DNA of 64,000 bases from contig CAZDMQ010000010.1 in assembly GCA_964506685.1 (NCBI GenBank), forward strand, positions 1 to 64,000, read 5' to 3'. Source of the DNA: UBA5336 sp964506685. GTDB taxonomy: Bacteria > Pseudomonadota > Alphaproteobacteria > Caulobacterales > Hyphomonadaceae. Made by a program: the position numbers and the translations under genes. This document shows, piece after piece, positions 34,773 to 43,389 of this stretch. The notes beneath the pieces were generated by a model. That model was not told the DNA's origin, searched no databases, and saw nothing but the letters and a program-made list of their open reading frames with translations. Position 1 is the stretch's first letter, and every line of letters starts with the position of its first letter.

Positions 34773-35843
34773 ATGAGCGGCCCGAACCTGAAGCGGGCCC
34801 TGGCGGGCCTTGTACTCATCGCCAGCGTAGGACCCGGACTGGCCGGCTGCGGCAGCGAACGCACTGCCGATGCGCCTGCTGCGCCGGATCCGGCCGCGCC
34901 CCGCGCGGCGGCCGAAGCGGGACCCGGCGAGGGCGGGAACGGGGAAGCGGACGCCGCCGCCGACGCGCCGCGCCAGGTCGCCGAAGCCATCGCCGCGCTG
35001 GAGACGGGCGGACAACCGGTGCTGTCACGCTGGTTCGACTGCCTGCGTGCGAATGACGCCATCACCCTTGCCGCCCATCGCGGCGGGCCCGGACCAGGCT
35101 ATCCCGAGAACGCGCTGGAAACGCTGCAACACAATTTCGCGCGCGGCATCGAGATGTTCGAGATCGATGTCGCCGAGAGCCAGGACGGGGTGCTGTTCCT
35201 GCACCATGACCGCAGCCTCGGACGGACCACGACCGGCGATGGCCAGGTGGTCGAGGCGGACTGGGACGAGATCCGCAGCCTGCGTCTCAGGGACACCGAC
35301 GGCGCAGTGACCGGGTTCTCGCCAACCCGGCTGACCGATGCCCTGCTCTGGGCGAAGGAGGCCGGGGCGATCGTCGAACTCGACCGCAAGCCCTCCACGA
35401 GCTTTCGCAACATCCTCGCCGCCGTCCGCGCCGCCGGGGCCGGGGACCACGTCGTGATGATTTCCTACTCCGCCGATCAGGCCGCCGCGATCGCCCGGCT
35501 CGCACCCGGCATCGTGCTTACCGCAAGCGCCCGTGGCGCAGATGATCTCGACGCGCTTGAAGCTGCCGGCGTCGGCCTCGGCAATCTTGTCGCCTGGACC
35601 GGGACGCGCGAACCCGACCCGGCCGCCTGGCAGCGCCTGCGCAGTGCCGGGGTGGAGCCGGCCTTCGGCACGCTCGGACGGCCCGGCGAGCGACTGGACG
35701 ACACCTATGCCGCCGATGGCGACCTGGAAGAATTCGCCGGTCTCGCCGAGGCCGGGCTGGTCCTCCTGTCGACCGACATGCCGGTGGCGGTTGCCGAATT
35801 TCTCGGCGCTGACGACCGCGGCAAGGACGCCTGTCCGCGCTGA
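34773..35843 (+). CDS. Glycerophosphodiester phosphodiesterase, lipoprotein
   Basis: The 356-aa precursor has a signal peptide ending in LAGC, so the enzyme is lipid-anchored, followed by an Ala/Pro-rich spacer to residue 70. The GDPD TIM-barrel motifs are AHRGGPGPGYPENALET, EIDVAESQDG and LHHDRSLGRTT, which supply the catalytic His pair and metal-binding acids. The enzyme hydrolyses glycerophosphodiesters to alcohol and glycerol-3-phosphate and so can recover phosphate and carbon from lipids. ATG 34773 is preferred over 34758 because it puts the signal peptide near the N-terminus; both lack a strong Shine-Dalgarno. It faces away from the acyl-CoA ligase. Confidence 0.9.
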   Translation: MSGPNLKRALAGLVLIASVGPGLAGCGSERTADAPAAPDPAAPRAAAEAGPGEGGNGEADAAADAPRQVAEAIAALETGGQPVLSRWFDCLRANDAITLAAHRGGPGPGYPENALETLQHNFARGIEMFEIDVAESQDGVLFLHHDRSLGRTTTGDGQVVEADWDEIRSLRLRDTDGAVTGFSPTRLTDALLWAKEAGAIVELDRKPSTSFRNILAAVRAAGAGDHVVMISYSADQAAAIARLAPGIVLTASARGADDLDALEAAGVGLGNLVAWTGTREPDPAAWQRLRSAGVEPAFGTLGRPGERLDDTYAADGDLEEFAGLAEAGLVLLSTDMPVAVAEFLGADDRGKDACPR

Positions 35844-35870
35844 CCGGCTCTGACCGGCTCTGGCCGGCGC
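35841..35870 (+). repeat. Three imperfect 10-bp tandem repeats at the GDPD stop codon
   Basis: Two perfect copies of TGACCGGCTC and one variant TGGCCGGCGC run in tandem. The first copy provides the stop codon of the phosphodiesterase gene, so slippage here would not alter the protein. Confidence 0.8.
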
Positions 35871-35946
35871 TGCGGGGATCGCCCGACTTGATCGCCGCAG
35901 CAAAACCGTCACAATGCCTTGGCGACACGAACAAGGGGCGTCCTCT

Positions 35947-37380
35947 ATGAAATCTGCAAGACTGGCGGTGCTTGCCGCCCTGGGGAGCGCTCTGCTCGCC
36001 ACCGCCGCCTGCGAGCAATCGGGCAGCGGTGGGCAAGCCGGTAGCGGGCTGGACGAGCCGATCGAAATCAATCGCAATCCCTATCCCTCGACCTACGCCT
36101 CTACCCCCGGCCCAAGTGTGCTGATCCGCAATGCCACCGTGCTGGACGGGCTGGGGAACCGCATCGAGGCGGGCGATGTCCTGTTGCGGGATGGCGATAT
36201 CGCGGCGATCGCGGAGGACATTCCGGTCCCAGACGAGGACGGCCTTGTGGTCATCGACGCGGATGGCAAATGGGTCACCCCCGGCATCATCGACAATCAC
36301 TCCCACCTCGGCGTCTATCCGAGCCCATCGGTCAGCGCCCATGGTGACGGCAACGAAATCTCCGCCCCAGTCACCGCCGAGGTCTGGGCCGAGCACGGGG
36401 TCTGGCCGCAGGATCCCGGCTTCACCCGGGCGCTTGCCGGCGGGGTCACGGCACTGCAGATCCTGCCCGGGTCGGCCAATCTCTTCGGCGGGCGCGGGGT
36501 CACCCTCAAGAACGTTCCCGCCCGCACCGTGCAGGCAATGAAATTCCCCGGCGCGCCCTATACGTTGAAGATGGCCTGCGGGGAGAACCCCAAGCGCGTC
36601 TACGGCTATGGCGGCGGCCGCTTCCCCGGCGGGGCGCCCTACTCCCGCATGGGCAATGTGGCCGGCTACCGCGCGGCCTGGGCCGAAGCGGCCGAATACC
36701 GGCGCAAATGGGAGAGGTACGAAGCCGACGGCGGCGACCCGCCCGCCCGCAACCTTGAACTGGATACGCTGTCCCGCGTGCTGTCGGGCGACATCCTCGT
36801 GCATATGCATTGCTACCGGGCCGACGAGATGGCGCAGATCCTCGATCTCGCCGACGAGTTCGGATACCGGATCGCGGCGTTCCACCATGCCGTCGAGAGC
36901 TACAAGATCGCCGACCTGCTTGCCGATGCGGGCGCCTGCTCGTCGATGTGGGCCGACTGGTGGGGCTTCAAGATGGAAGCCTATGACATGGTGCGCGAGA
37001 ACATCCCCATGGTCCACGCGGCAGGGGCTTGTGCCATTGTCCACTCCGACAGCGCGGTCGGCATCCAGCGACTGAACCAGGAAGCGGCCAAGGCGCTCGC
37101 GGACGGGCGCAGGGCCGGCATCGAGATCGACAAGGCGACGGCCTGGCAGTGGCTCTCGCTCAATCCCGCCCGGTCACTCGGGATCGACAGCCAGACCGGC
37201 TCGCTGGAGCCCGGCAAGGACGCCGACCTGGTGATCTGGTCCGGCGATCCCTTCTCCAGCTACACCCTGGCCGAGCAGGTCTTCATCGACGGAGCGAAAC
37301 GCTTCGACCGGACCGACCCAGCCTTCCAGCCCGTCATGGATTTCGAACTCGGCCAGCCCGGCGAAGGAGACGCAAAATGA
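35947..37380 (+). CDS. Amidohydrolase-family lipoprotein, intact metal site
   Basis: The 477-aa precursor has a signal peptide with a lipobox-like ATAAC near residue 22. The metal-dependent amidohydrolase fold shows the first-strand ligand pair in TPGIIDNHSHLG, further His in ILVHMHCYRADEM and AAFHHAVESYKIAD, and an Asp in VHSDSAVG. The C-terminal GSLEPGKDADLVIWSGDP is typical of imidazolonepropionase-like and dipeptidase-like members. The substrate cannot be read from the sequence. AAGGGGCG precedes ATG 35947. Its stop overlaps the start of a paralogous gene by 4 nt (ATGA), so the two form one translational unit. Confidence 0.88.
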   Translation: MKSARLAVLAALGSALLATAACEQSGSGGQAGSGLDEPIEINRNPYPSTYASTPGPSVLIRNATVLDGLGNRIEAGDVLLRDGDIAAIAEDIPVPDEDGLVVIDADGKWVTPGIIDNHSHLGVYPSPSVSAHGDGNEISAPVTAEVWAEHGVWPQDPGFTRALAGGVTALQILPGSANLFGGRGVTLKNVPARTVQAMKFPGAPYTLKMACGENPKRVYGYGGGRFPGGAPYSRMGNVAGYRAAWAEAAEYRRKWERYEADGGDPPARNLELDTLSRVLSGDILVHMHCYRADEMAQILDLADEFGYRIAAFHHAVESYKIADLLADAGACSSMWADWWGFKMEAYDMVRENIPMVHAAGACAIVHSDSAVGIQRLNQEAAKALADGRRAGIEIDKATAWQWLSLNPARSLGIDSQTGSLEPGKDADLVIWSGDPFSSYTLAEQVFIDGAKRFDRTDPAFQPVMDFELGQPGEGDAK

Positions 37381-38672
37381 TCCGCACCGCCCTTGGCGCC
37401 GCCGCACTCATCCTGTGCCCCGTCACCGCCCCGACCCTCGCCGACACCGTCGCGATCACCGGCGCCAGGGCCTGGACGGGTACCGAAGCCGGGACCGTCG
37501 AAGATGCAACAGTGATCATCACCGATGACCGGATCACGGCCATCGGCACCGACGTCGGCGTGCCGGTCGATGCCGAGATCATCGACGCGGCCGGCCGCTG
37601 GGTCACGCCCGGCATCATTGCCCCGTTCTCGCAGATCGGCCTGGTCGAGGTCGGCGCCGAGGACGACACCAATGACACCGCGGCCGCGACGGCGCCCTAT
37701 TCCGCTGCCTTGCGGGCTGCAGACGGGTTCAACCCGGCCGCCACGCCGGTCGATGCGTCGCGGATCGCCGGCGTCACGCGGGTCGTGGTGGCGCCATCGC
37801 CGGGCCTGTCAATCCTTGCCGGCCAGGGCCTCACGGCCGATACCAGCGGCACGCCGGGCTCGATCATGGACGATGCCGCGTTCATGCTCGTCCGGCTGGA
37901 CGAGTCCGGGGCGGCACTCGCAGGCGGTTCACGGCCTGCAGCCTGGGCCTATTTCCGCGCCGCCCTCTCCGATGCCCGCACCTTCCCGGCCCGCTATCTC
38001 GCGCACAATCAGGGCGATGCGCTGACCCGGGTCGACGCCCAGGCACTGGGTCCGGCCTCGCGCGGCCAGCAACTCATCCTCATCGAGGCCGAGCGTGCCA
38101 GTGACCTGCGCAAGGTCATCGCCTTCGCCGGCGAAAATGACGCGCTCGATATTGCCATCGTCGGCGCCACCGAGGGCTGGCAGGTCGCCGACGCCCTCGC
38201 CGCTGCCGGCATTCCCGTCATCATCAACCCGTTCAACAACCTGCCGAACAGCTTCGAGACCCTCGCTGCGACCCAGGAGAATGCCGCCCGGCTGATCGCC
38301 GCCGGCGTCCCGGTCGCCATCGCCAATCTCGACAGTCTCGGACACCAGGCGCGTCTGACCCTGCAGGTCGCCGGCAATGCCGTGGCCCATGGCGTCTCCC
38401 ACGATGCAGCGCTGGCGGCAGTCACGCGCGTGCCGGCGGAGATTTTCGGGATGGAAGGACTGGGCACGCTGGAAGCGGGCGCGATCGCCGATCTCGTCGT
38501 CTGGGATGGGGACCCGCTGGACGTGATGTCCAATCCGGACGCGGTCTATATTGCCGGCAAGGCCCAGTCGCTCGAAAGCCGTCAGACCCAGCTGCGTGAC
38601 CGCTATCTCGGTCTCGATGCCGGCGGCCAGCCGTTTGCCTACAAGGCCGCGAGCCGCCCGTCAGAAGACTGA
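37377..38672 (+). CDS. Amidohydrolase paralogue lacking metal ligands (probable pseudoenzyme)
   Basis: This 431-aa protein has a signal peptide (MIRTALGAAALILCPVTAPTLA) and the same fold as its neighbour. The positions that bind metal are changed: HSH of the first strand reads FSQ (TPGIIAPFSQIG), HMHCYRADEM reads LIEAERASDL, and FHHAVESYKIAD reads VGATEGWQVAD. An Asp (IANLDSLGHQ) remains. The C-terminal LEAGAIADLVVWDGDPL is intact, so the protein should fold. Together with the overlapping start this suggests a non-catalytic partner subunit of the upstream enzyme. No frameshift or stop interrupts it. Confidence 0.85.
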   Translation: MIRTALGAAALILCPVTAPTLADTVAITGARAWTGTEAGTVEDATVIITDDRITAIGTDVGVPVDAEIIDAAGRWVTPGIIAPFSQIGLVEVGAEDDTNDTAAATAPYSAALRAADGFNPAATPVDASRIAGVTRVVVAPSPGLSILAGQGLTADTSGTPGSIMDDAAFMLVRLDESGAALAGGSRPAAWAYFRAALSDARTFPARYLAHNQGDALTRVDAQALGPASRGQQLILIEAERASDLRKVIAFAGENDALDIAIVGATEGWQVADALAAAGIPVIINPFNNLPNSFETLAATQENAARLIAAGVPVAIANLDSLGHQARLTLQVAGNAVAHGVSHDAALAAVTRVPAEIFGMEGLGTLEAGAIADLVVWDGDPLDVMSNPDAVYIAGKAQSLESRQTQLRDRYLGLDAGGQPFAYKAASRPSED

Positions 38673-38738
38673 AAATTGAGAACTGAGGAGACTGAGCGCC
38701 GGGCACCTCCGCCGGACCCCTGGTCGCCTGTCCCCTCG

Positions 38739-39707
38739 TCAGCCCCCCTGGAAGCCCGGGACGTCCTCGACCGGCTTCTTCTCGCGGCTGACCCCGATTG
38801 TCTGCAGGATCGAGGAAGCGATGAAGATCGAGGAATACGTCCCGATCACCACGCCGAAGATCAGCGCAAAGCTCATCCCCCGCAGGACTGGCCCGCCCAG
38901 GAAGAAGATCGCCAGCAAGGCCAGCAGCGTGGTCCCGGATGTCAGCAGCGTGCGGCTCAGCGTGCTGTTCAGGGCGAGATCGATCACCTCGGCCAGGGGC
39001 AGCTTCTTGTACCGGCGCATCTCCTCGCGCACCCGGTCGAACACCACCACCGTGTCGTTCATCGAATAACCGATGATCGTCAGCAGCGCGGCGATCGTCG
39101 TCAGATCGAATTCGAGTTGCAGCAGCGCGAACATGCCCATGGTGACGGTCACGTCATGGACGAGGGCTGCGACCGCGCCGATGGAGTACTGCCACTCGAA
39201 GCGGAACGCGATGTAGGCGAGCATCAGGACGAGCGAGACCGCCAGCGCCGTGATCCCGGCCGTGAACAGTTCACCCGACACCTTCGGACCGACCGCTGCC
39301 GAGCTCCGGAAATCGGCATCGCTCAGATTGAAGGCCTCGGTCAGGGCGGTGCGCACTTGGTCATTGGCCGCCTGTTCGGCGCTTTCGCTTTCCTCGGCCA
39401 GGTCCGGCACCCGGAACTTTATGACATAGACCGGCTCGGGATTGGCGCCCGTGCCAACCGCCTCGGTGACGCCGACATCGGCCAGGCCAAGACCGCCCAC
39501 GACCGCGCGGATGTCCTCCGCCCCCGTCCCCTCCGGCTTCTCGATCTCGATCACCGATCCGCCCGCAAAGTCGATGCCGAAATTCAGTCCCCGGGTCGCC
39601 AGCAGCGCGACCGAGGCGAGGATGAGCAGGGCCGAAAAGGCAAAGGCCGGCCAGCGCAGGGCCATGAACCGCAGGTCGGATTTCGTCGGCAGGTATCGCA
39701 TCAGCAT
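38739..39707 (-). CDS. secF: Protein translocase subunit SecF
   Basis: The 322-aa RND-like membrane protein pulls exported proteins through SecYEG with SecD. The N-terminal helix (FAFSALLILASVALLATRGL) is followed by the periplasmic P1 domain (NFGIDFAGGSVIEI) and five further helices, including YSIGAVAALVHDVTVTMG and IIGYSMNDTVVVFDRVREEM. ATG 39707 follows AGGAGAC; the longer frame begins in the secD end. It lies 17 nt downstream of secD, the usual order yajC-secD-secF. Confidence 0.95.
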   Translation of the reverse strand: MLMRYLPTKSDLRFMALRWPAFAFSALLILASVALLATRGLNFGIDFAGGSVIEIEKPEGTGAEDIRAVVGGLGLADVGVTEAVGTGANPEPVYVIKFRVPDLAEESESAEQAANDQVRTALTEAFNLSDADFRSSAAVGPKVSGELFTAGITALAVSLVLMLAYIAFRFEWQYSIGAVAALVHDVTVTMGMFALLQLEFDLTTIAALLTIIGYSMNDTVVVFDRVREEMRRYKKLPLAEVIDLALNSTLSRTLLTSGTTLLALLAIFFLGGPVLRGMSFALIFGVVIGTYSSIFIASSILQTIGVSREKKPVEDVPGFQGG

Positions 39708-39724
39708 GACTTCAGTCTCCTGCT

Positions 39725-41443
39725 TCAGACGGCGAGGGTCTTCGGCCGCGCCCAGCGCAACCACATGACGGTGAGGAACCGGGTGACCACGAAGGCGGTG
39801 AAGACCGAGGTGAAAATGCCGATGGCCAGCGTCACGGCGAACCCCTTCACCGGCCCCGAGCCCAGCATGTACAGCACGCCGGCAGCGATGAAGGTGGTGA
39901 TATTGGCGTCGAAAATGGTCGACATCGCCTTCTCATAGCCCACCTGCACGGCCGTCAGCGCCGTCCGGCCCTGGCGGCTTTCCTCGCGGATCCGCTCGAA
40001 AACCAGCACGTTGGCATCGACCGCCATGCCGATGGTGAGGATGATGCCAGCAATGCCCGGCAGGGTGAGCGTGGCCCCGAGCGCCGACAGCGCGCCAAGG
40101 ATCAGGACGATATTGGCCGCAAGGGAAAAGACAGCAAACAGGCCCGGCCGACCATAGAACACGGCGATCGACAGGGCGACCAGTGCGAGGCCGATCAGCG
40201 AGGCCAGCGTGCCCGCCCGGATCGAGTCCGCGCCGAGTCCCGGACCGACCGTCCGCTCCTCGATGAAATTCAGCTTTGCCGGCAATTCGCCCGCCTCGAT
40301 GATCGCGGCCAGGTCGATGGCTTCCTGAAGCCCGGCGGGCGAATTGGGAAACCCGCCGGAAATCTGCACCTGGCCGCCATAGATCGGCTCCCGGATTACC
40401 GGCGCCGACATCACCCGCTCATCCAGCACGATGGCGAACCGGCGATTGACGTTCTCCTGCGTCACCTTGGAAAAGCGCTGCTGGCCGGCCCCGTTAAGGC
40501 GGAAATTCACCGCCGGCGTGTTGTCGTCGGGATCGTAGCCCTGGCTGGCGGTGGCAATATCCGACCCGGTCACCACCGGAGCATTGTTCACCAGCATGCG
40601 CTCGCCGGTCTCGGCATCGGTGAGCAGGCGCCAGCCGGGCGGACTGCGTCCCGTTCTGATGGCCTGCTGCACGCGGGAGGGCGTGTCATCGACCAGGGAG
40701 AAGGTCAGCTCCCCTGCCTGGGAAAGGACCTCCTTGATCCGCCGGGGATCGGGCTCGCCCGGGACTTCGAGAATGATCCGGTTCTCACCCTGCGGCTGGG
40801 GGGCGATATCGCGCACGCCGTCGGGGTCGATCCGTCGCCGGACAATCTCGATGGTCTTGGCCAGGGCCTCGCGCCGGAAGGCTGAGACGGCGGCATCGGT
40901 CAGCGACACATGGATTTCGCTCTCGCCGACCGGGTCTATCGTGTAGGTCTGTGCGCCGCCCAGGGCCCCCTCGACCGGTGTGTTGAGTGTCTCCAGCCGC
41001 TCAAGGGCCTCTGCCATCCTGACGTTGCCGGACCGGTCGGGGCGCAGGCTGATCTCCAGCCGGCCGTCGCGGATCTCGTTGGTCTGGAAGATCCGCTCGG
41101 CCGCACTGCCCGAATTGAACGCCTGCTGGACATCGGCTGCCAGCACCCGCAGGCGGTTGGCGATCACGTCCTCCTGGTTGATCTGCATCAGCAGGTAGAC
41201 CCCGCCGCGCAGGTCGAGACCGAGATTGACCTTGTTCTGCGGCAGGAAGCCCGGCCACCACGACTCCCGCGCCGCCTCGCGTTCGGCCACGTATTCAGCC
41301 ATGGCATCCGGTGTTTCCACCGCCGGCCGGTCCGGTTCGATGCCGAGAAAGGCATTGGAGAAGGCGTTCGGCAGGGCCATCAGCCCGCCGATCAGGAGCG
41401 TGACGAGAACAAGCGCGATCTTCCAGGGCGGAAACTGGAGCAT
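39725..41443 (-). CDS. secD: Protein translocase subunit SecD
   Basis: The 572-aa protein has one N-terminal helix (WKIALVLVTLLIGGLMALP), a large periplasmic domain with the conserved LGLDLRGGVYLL motif, a second P1 subdomain and five C-terminal helices, including the AGIILTIGMAVDANVLVFER motif with the Asp used for proton coupling. It forms the SecDF complex with the next gene. The start at 41443 is 11 nt downstream of yajC. Length is normal for alphaproteobacteria. Confidence 0.96.
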   Translation of the reverse strand: MLQFPPWKIALVLVTLLIGGLMALPNAFSNAFLGIEPDRPAVETPDAMAEYVAEREAARESWWPGFLPQNKVNLGLDLRGGVYLLMQINQEDVIANRLRVLAADVQQAFNSGSAAERIFQTNEIRDGRLEISLRPDRSGNVRMAEALERLETLNTPVEGALGGAQTYTIDPVGESEIHVSLTDAAVSAFRREALAKTIEIVRRRIDPDGVRDIAPQPQGENRIILEVPGEPDPRRIKEVLSQAGELTFSLVDDTPSRVQQAIRTGRSPPGWRLLTDAETGERMLVNNAPVVTGSDIATASQGYDPDDNTPAVNFRLNGAGQQRFSKVTQENVNRRFAIVLDERVMSAPVIREPIYGGQVQISGGFPNSPAGLQEAIDLAAIIEAGELPAKLNFIEERTVGPGLGADSIRAGTLASLIGLALVALSIAVFYGRPGLFAVFSLAANIVLILGALSALGATLTLPGIAGIILTIGMAVDANVLVFERIREESRQGRTALTAVQVGYEKAMSTIFDANITTFIAAGVLYMLGSGPVKGFAVTLAIGIFTSVFTAFVVTRFLTVMWLRWARPKTLAV

Positions 41444-41454
41444 GTGCGGTGGTC

Positions 41455-41859
41455 CTAATCGTTCGCCGCGGGCGGGGCATCCTTGCCGCGGACATCGGCG
41501 ACCATGGAGCGGACAAGCCGGGTGCGGACGCCATCGGCAAGCTCGATTGTGACCTCGTCATCGCCGACCTTGGTGACCTTCGCGATCAGCCCGCCATAGG
41601 TCACGACCGTATCGCCCCGCTTGAGGTTGGCGATCAGTTCCTGGTGCTTCTTGCGTTGTTGCTGCTGCGGCCGGATCAGCAGGAAATAGAAGATCAGGAT
41701 CAGCGGCACGAAGAACAGCAGCTGGCCGAGAACGCCCGAGCCGAGCCCGCCGGCTCCAGCCGGTGCGCCGGCGTCCTGCGCCATGGCCGGCAACGCCGCC
41801 AGTACGGCAACGGGGAGGATGCATGCGAGCGGTGCTGCACGGTGCTTGAAGGGTTTCAT
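41455..41859 (-). CDS. yajC: Preprotein translocase subunit YajC
   Basis: The 134-aa protein has an N-terminal signal-like segment, then the YajC core: one membrane helix (LLFFVPLILIFYFLLIRPQQ) followed by the cytoplasmic domain KRGDTVVTYGGLIAKVTKVG. YajC joins SecDF to the SecYEG channel. ATG 41859 is used; a GGGAGGG lies about 15 nt upstream, further than ideal. The Ala/Gly-rich stretch between signal and helix is longer than in E. coli YajC. It is first of yajC-secD-secF. Confidence 0.93.
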   Translation of the reverse strand: MKPFKHRAAPLACILPVAVLAALPAMAQDAGAPAGAGGLGSGVLGQLLFFVPLILIFYFLLIRPQQQQRKKHQELIANLKRGDTVVTYGGLIAKVTKVGDDEVTIELADGVRTRLVRSMVADVRGKDAPPAAND

Positions 41860-41977
41860 GGAAAAGTGTCTCCCTCCCCCAGGCATTCGGGGTCATGACA
41901 GAATTGCAAGGCGCCCCTATAGCTGGGGGTTCGGGGTGACGCAAACCAGTCCCGCCGCTGCGACCGGGGGAAATCGG

Positions 41978-42619
41978 TCACAATCGCCGGGCTGCGCCAG
42001 ACATCATGGGTGAAACCGGTCGCGACAAGGGGTGCTCGAACTGCGTCCCGTCGCCACACAGGACGCGGACCCGGCCGTGTTCCCCGTCGAGCCCGGGCAC
42101 GACCAGCCGGCCGTCCCGGCTGAGGGCCCGCATCAGTGCAGACGGGATCTCGTCGACTGCACCGGCGACGAGGATGCGGTCGAACATTTCGCCTGTGGCC
42201 AGACCCGACAGTCCGTCGCCATGGTAGAAGCGGTAGTTGCCTGCCTCCCCGCGGGCCGACAGCGCCTGGCTGGCGCCGTCGATGAGACCGTAGAAGCGAT
42301 CGATACCGGCCACCTTGCCGGCGATCTGCGCAGCCAGGGCCATCGTGTACCCCGACCCGGCGCCAACCAGGAACACGCTGTTTCCGCCGCCCGGCTCGAT
42401 GGCGAGGGCCTGCAGGAGCTGGCCGGCAAGGATCGGCGAATACAGCGTCTGCCCGCATCCGATCGGCAGGGCGCAGTCCTCATATGCGAGGTCGGCGAGG
42501 TCCGGGGCGACGAAATCGGCCCGGCTCACGCGTTCGAGTGCCTGCAGCACGGCCGGATCGGTGACGCCCTGCCGCCGGGCCTCCAGCAACAGCCGCGCCG
42601 GGCGGTAGGGATCGGTCAT
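41978..42619 (-). CDS. pcm: Protein-L-isoaspartate O-methyltransferase
   Basis: This 213-aa SAM-dependent enzyme repairs isoaspartyl residues. The SAM loop reads FLVGAGSGYTMALAA (GAGSG for the usual GTGSG), and the C-terminal part has FDRILVAGAVDEIP. Its ATG overlaps the surE stop by 4 nt (ATGA), giving the conserved serS-surE-pcm order. In many alphaproteobacteria a LysM/M23 peptidase gene follows pcm; here the next gene is yajC. Confidence 0.92.
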   Translation of the reverse strand: MTDPYRPARLLLEARRQGVTDPAVLQALERVSRADFVAPDLADLAYEDCALPIGCGQTLYSPILAGQLLQALAIEPGGGNSVFLVGAGSGYTMALAAQIAGKVAGIDRFYGLIDGASQALSARGEAGNYRFYHGDGLSGLATGEMFDRILVAGAVDEIPSALMRALSRDGRLVVPGLDGEHGRVRVLCGDGTQFEHPLSRPVSPMMSGAARRL

Positions 42620-43389
42620 GGCGCACCTTCAGGGGCTGGCCAGCGCTGCATGGCTTCGAGACAGCGATCATGGGTCAGGTCGACATGCAGCGGCGTGACC
42701 GAGACATGGCCATCATAGATCGCGCGCAGGTCGGTCCCGGCCGGCGGATCGGACAGCGTGCCGCGATATCCGATCCAGAAATAGTCATTCCCGCGCAGGT
42801 CCTCGCGCTTTTCGGTTCGGATGATCTGCTCGTCGCGGAAGCCCTGCCGGGTGACCCGAATGCCGGCGACATCCTCCGGTGCCCGGTCGGGGAAGTTGAC
42901 ATTCATCACCACGTCATCAGGCCAGCCATGGGCCAGCAGCCACTTCAGCACCTGCGGCCCGAAGGCCTCGGCGGTGTCCCACGGACAGGAGCCGAGGTGG
43001 CGGAAGTTTTGCGACTGACTGAGCGCAACCGAGGGAACCTTGTGCTGCATGCCGAACATGGCCGCCGCGATGGTGCCGGAATAGCTCGTATCCTCGGCGA
43101 TGTTCTGGCCCTTGTTGACGCCGGACAGGATGAGGTCCGGCGGGCTGTCCATGAGATCGCGCAGGGCCAGCAGGACGCAGTCGCTGGGGGTGCCGGACAC
43201 CGCGTGCACCCCGGCGCCGAGATGGCGCACGCGGACGGGCTCGGTGAGGGTCACCGCGCGGGACTTGCCCGACTGCTCGATCTCCGGGGCGACGATGGTG
43301 ATGTCATCGGAAACGGTGCGGGCAATGGTCTCCAGCACCTTCAGGCCGGGCGCGTGGATCCCGTCATCATTGGTCAGCAGGATCTTCAT
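42616..43389 (-). CDS. surE: 5'-nucleotidase SurE
   Basis: This 257-aa metal-dependent phosphatase begins MKILLTNDDGIHAPGL with the conserved acidic metal-binding DD. It also has VSGTPSDCVLLALRDL, a GVNKGQNIAEDTSYSGT segment and a TNV-equivalent VNFP strand. SurE dephosphorylates nucleoside monophosphates and supports stationary-phase survival. It overlaps serS upstream and pcm downstream, both by 4 nt, so the three proteins are translated as one coupled unit. Confidence 0.95.
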   Translation of the reverse strand: MKILLTNDDGIHAPGLKVLETIARTVSDDITIVAPEIEQSGKSRAVTLTEPVRVRHLGAGVHAVSGTPSDCVLLALRDLMDSPPDLILSGVNKGQNIAEDTSYSGTIAAAMFGMQHKVPSVALSQSQNFRHLGSCPWDTAEAFGPQVLKWLLAHGWPDDVVMNVNFPDRAPEDVAGIRVTRQGFRDEQIIRTEKREDLRGNDYFWIGYRGTLSDPPAGTDLRAIYDGHVSVTPLHVDLTHDRCLEAMQRWPAPEGAP

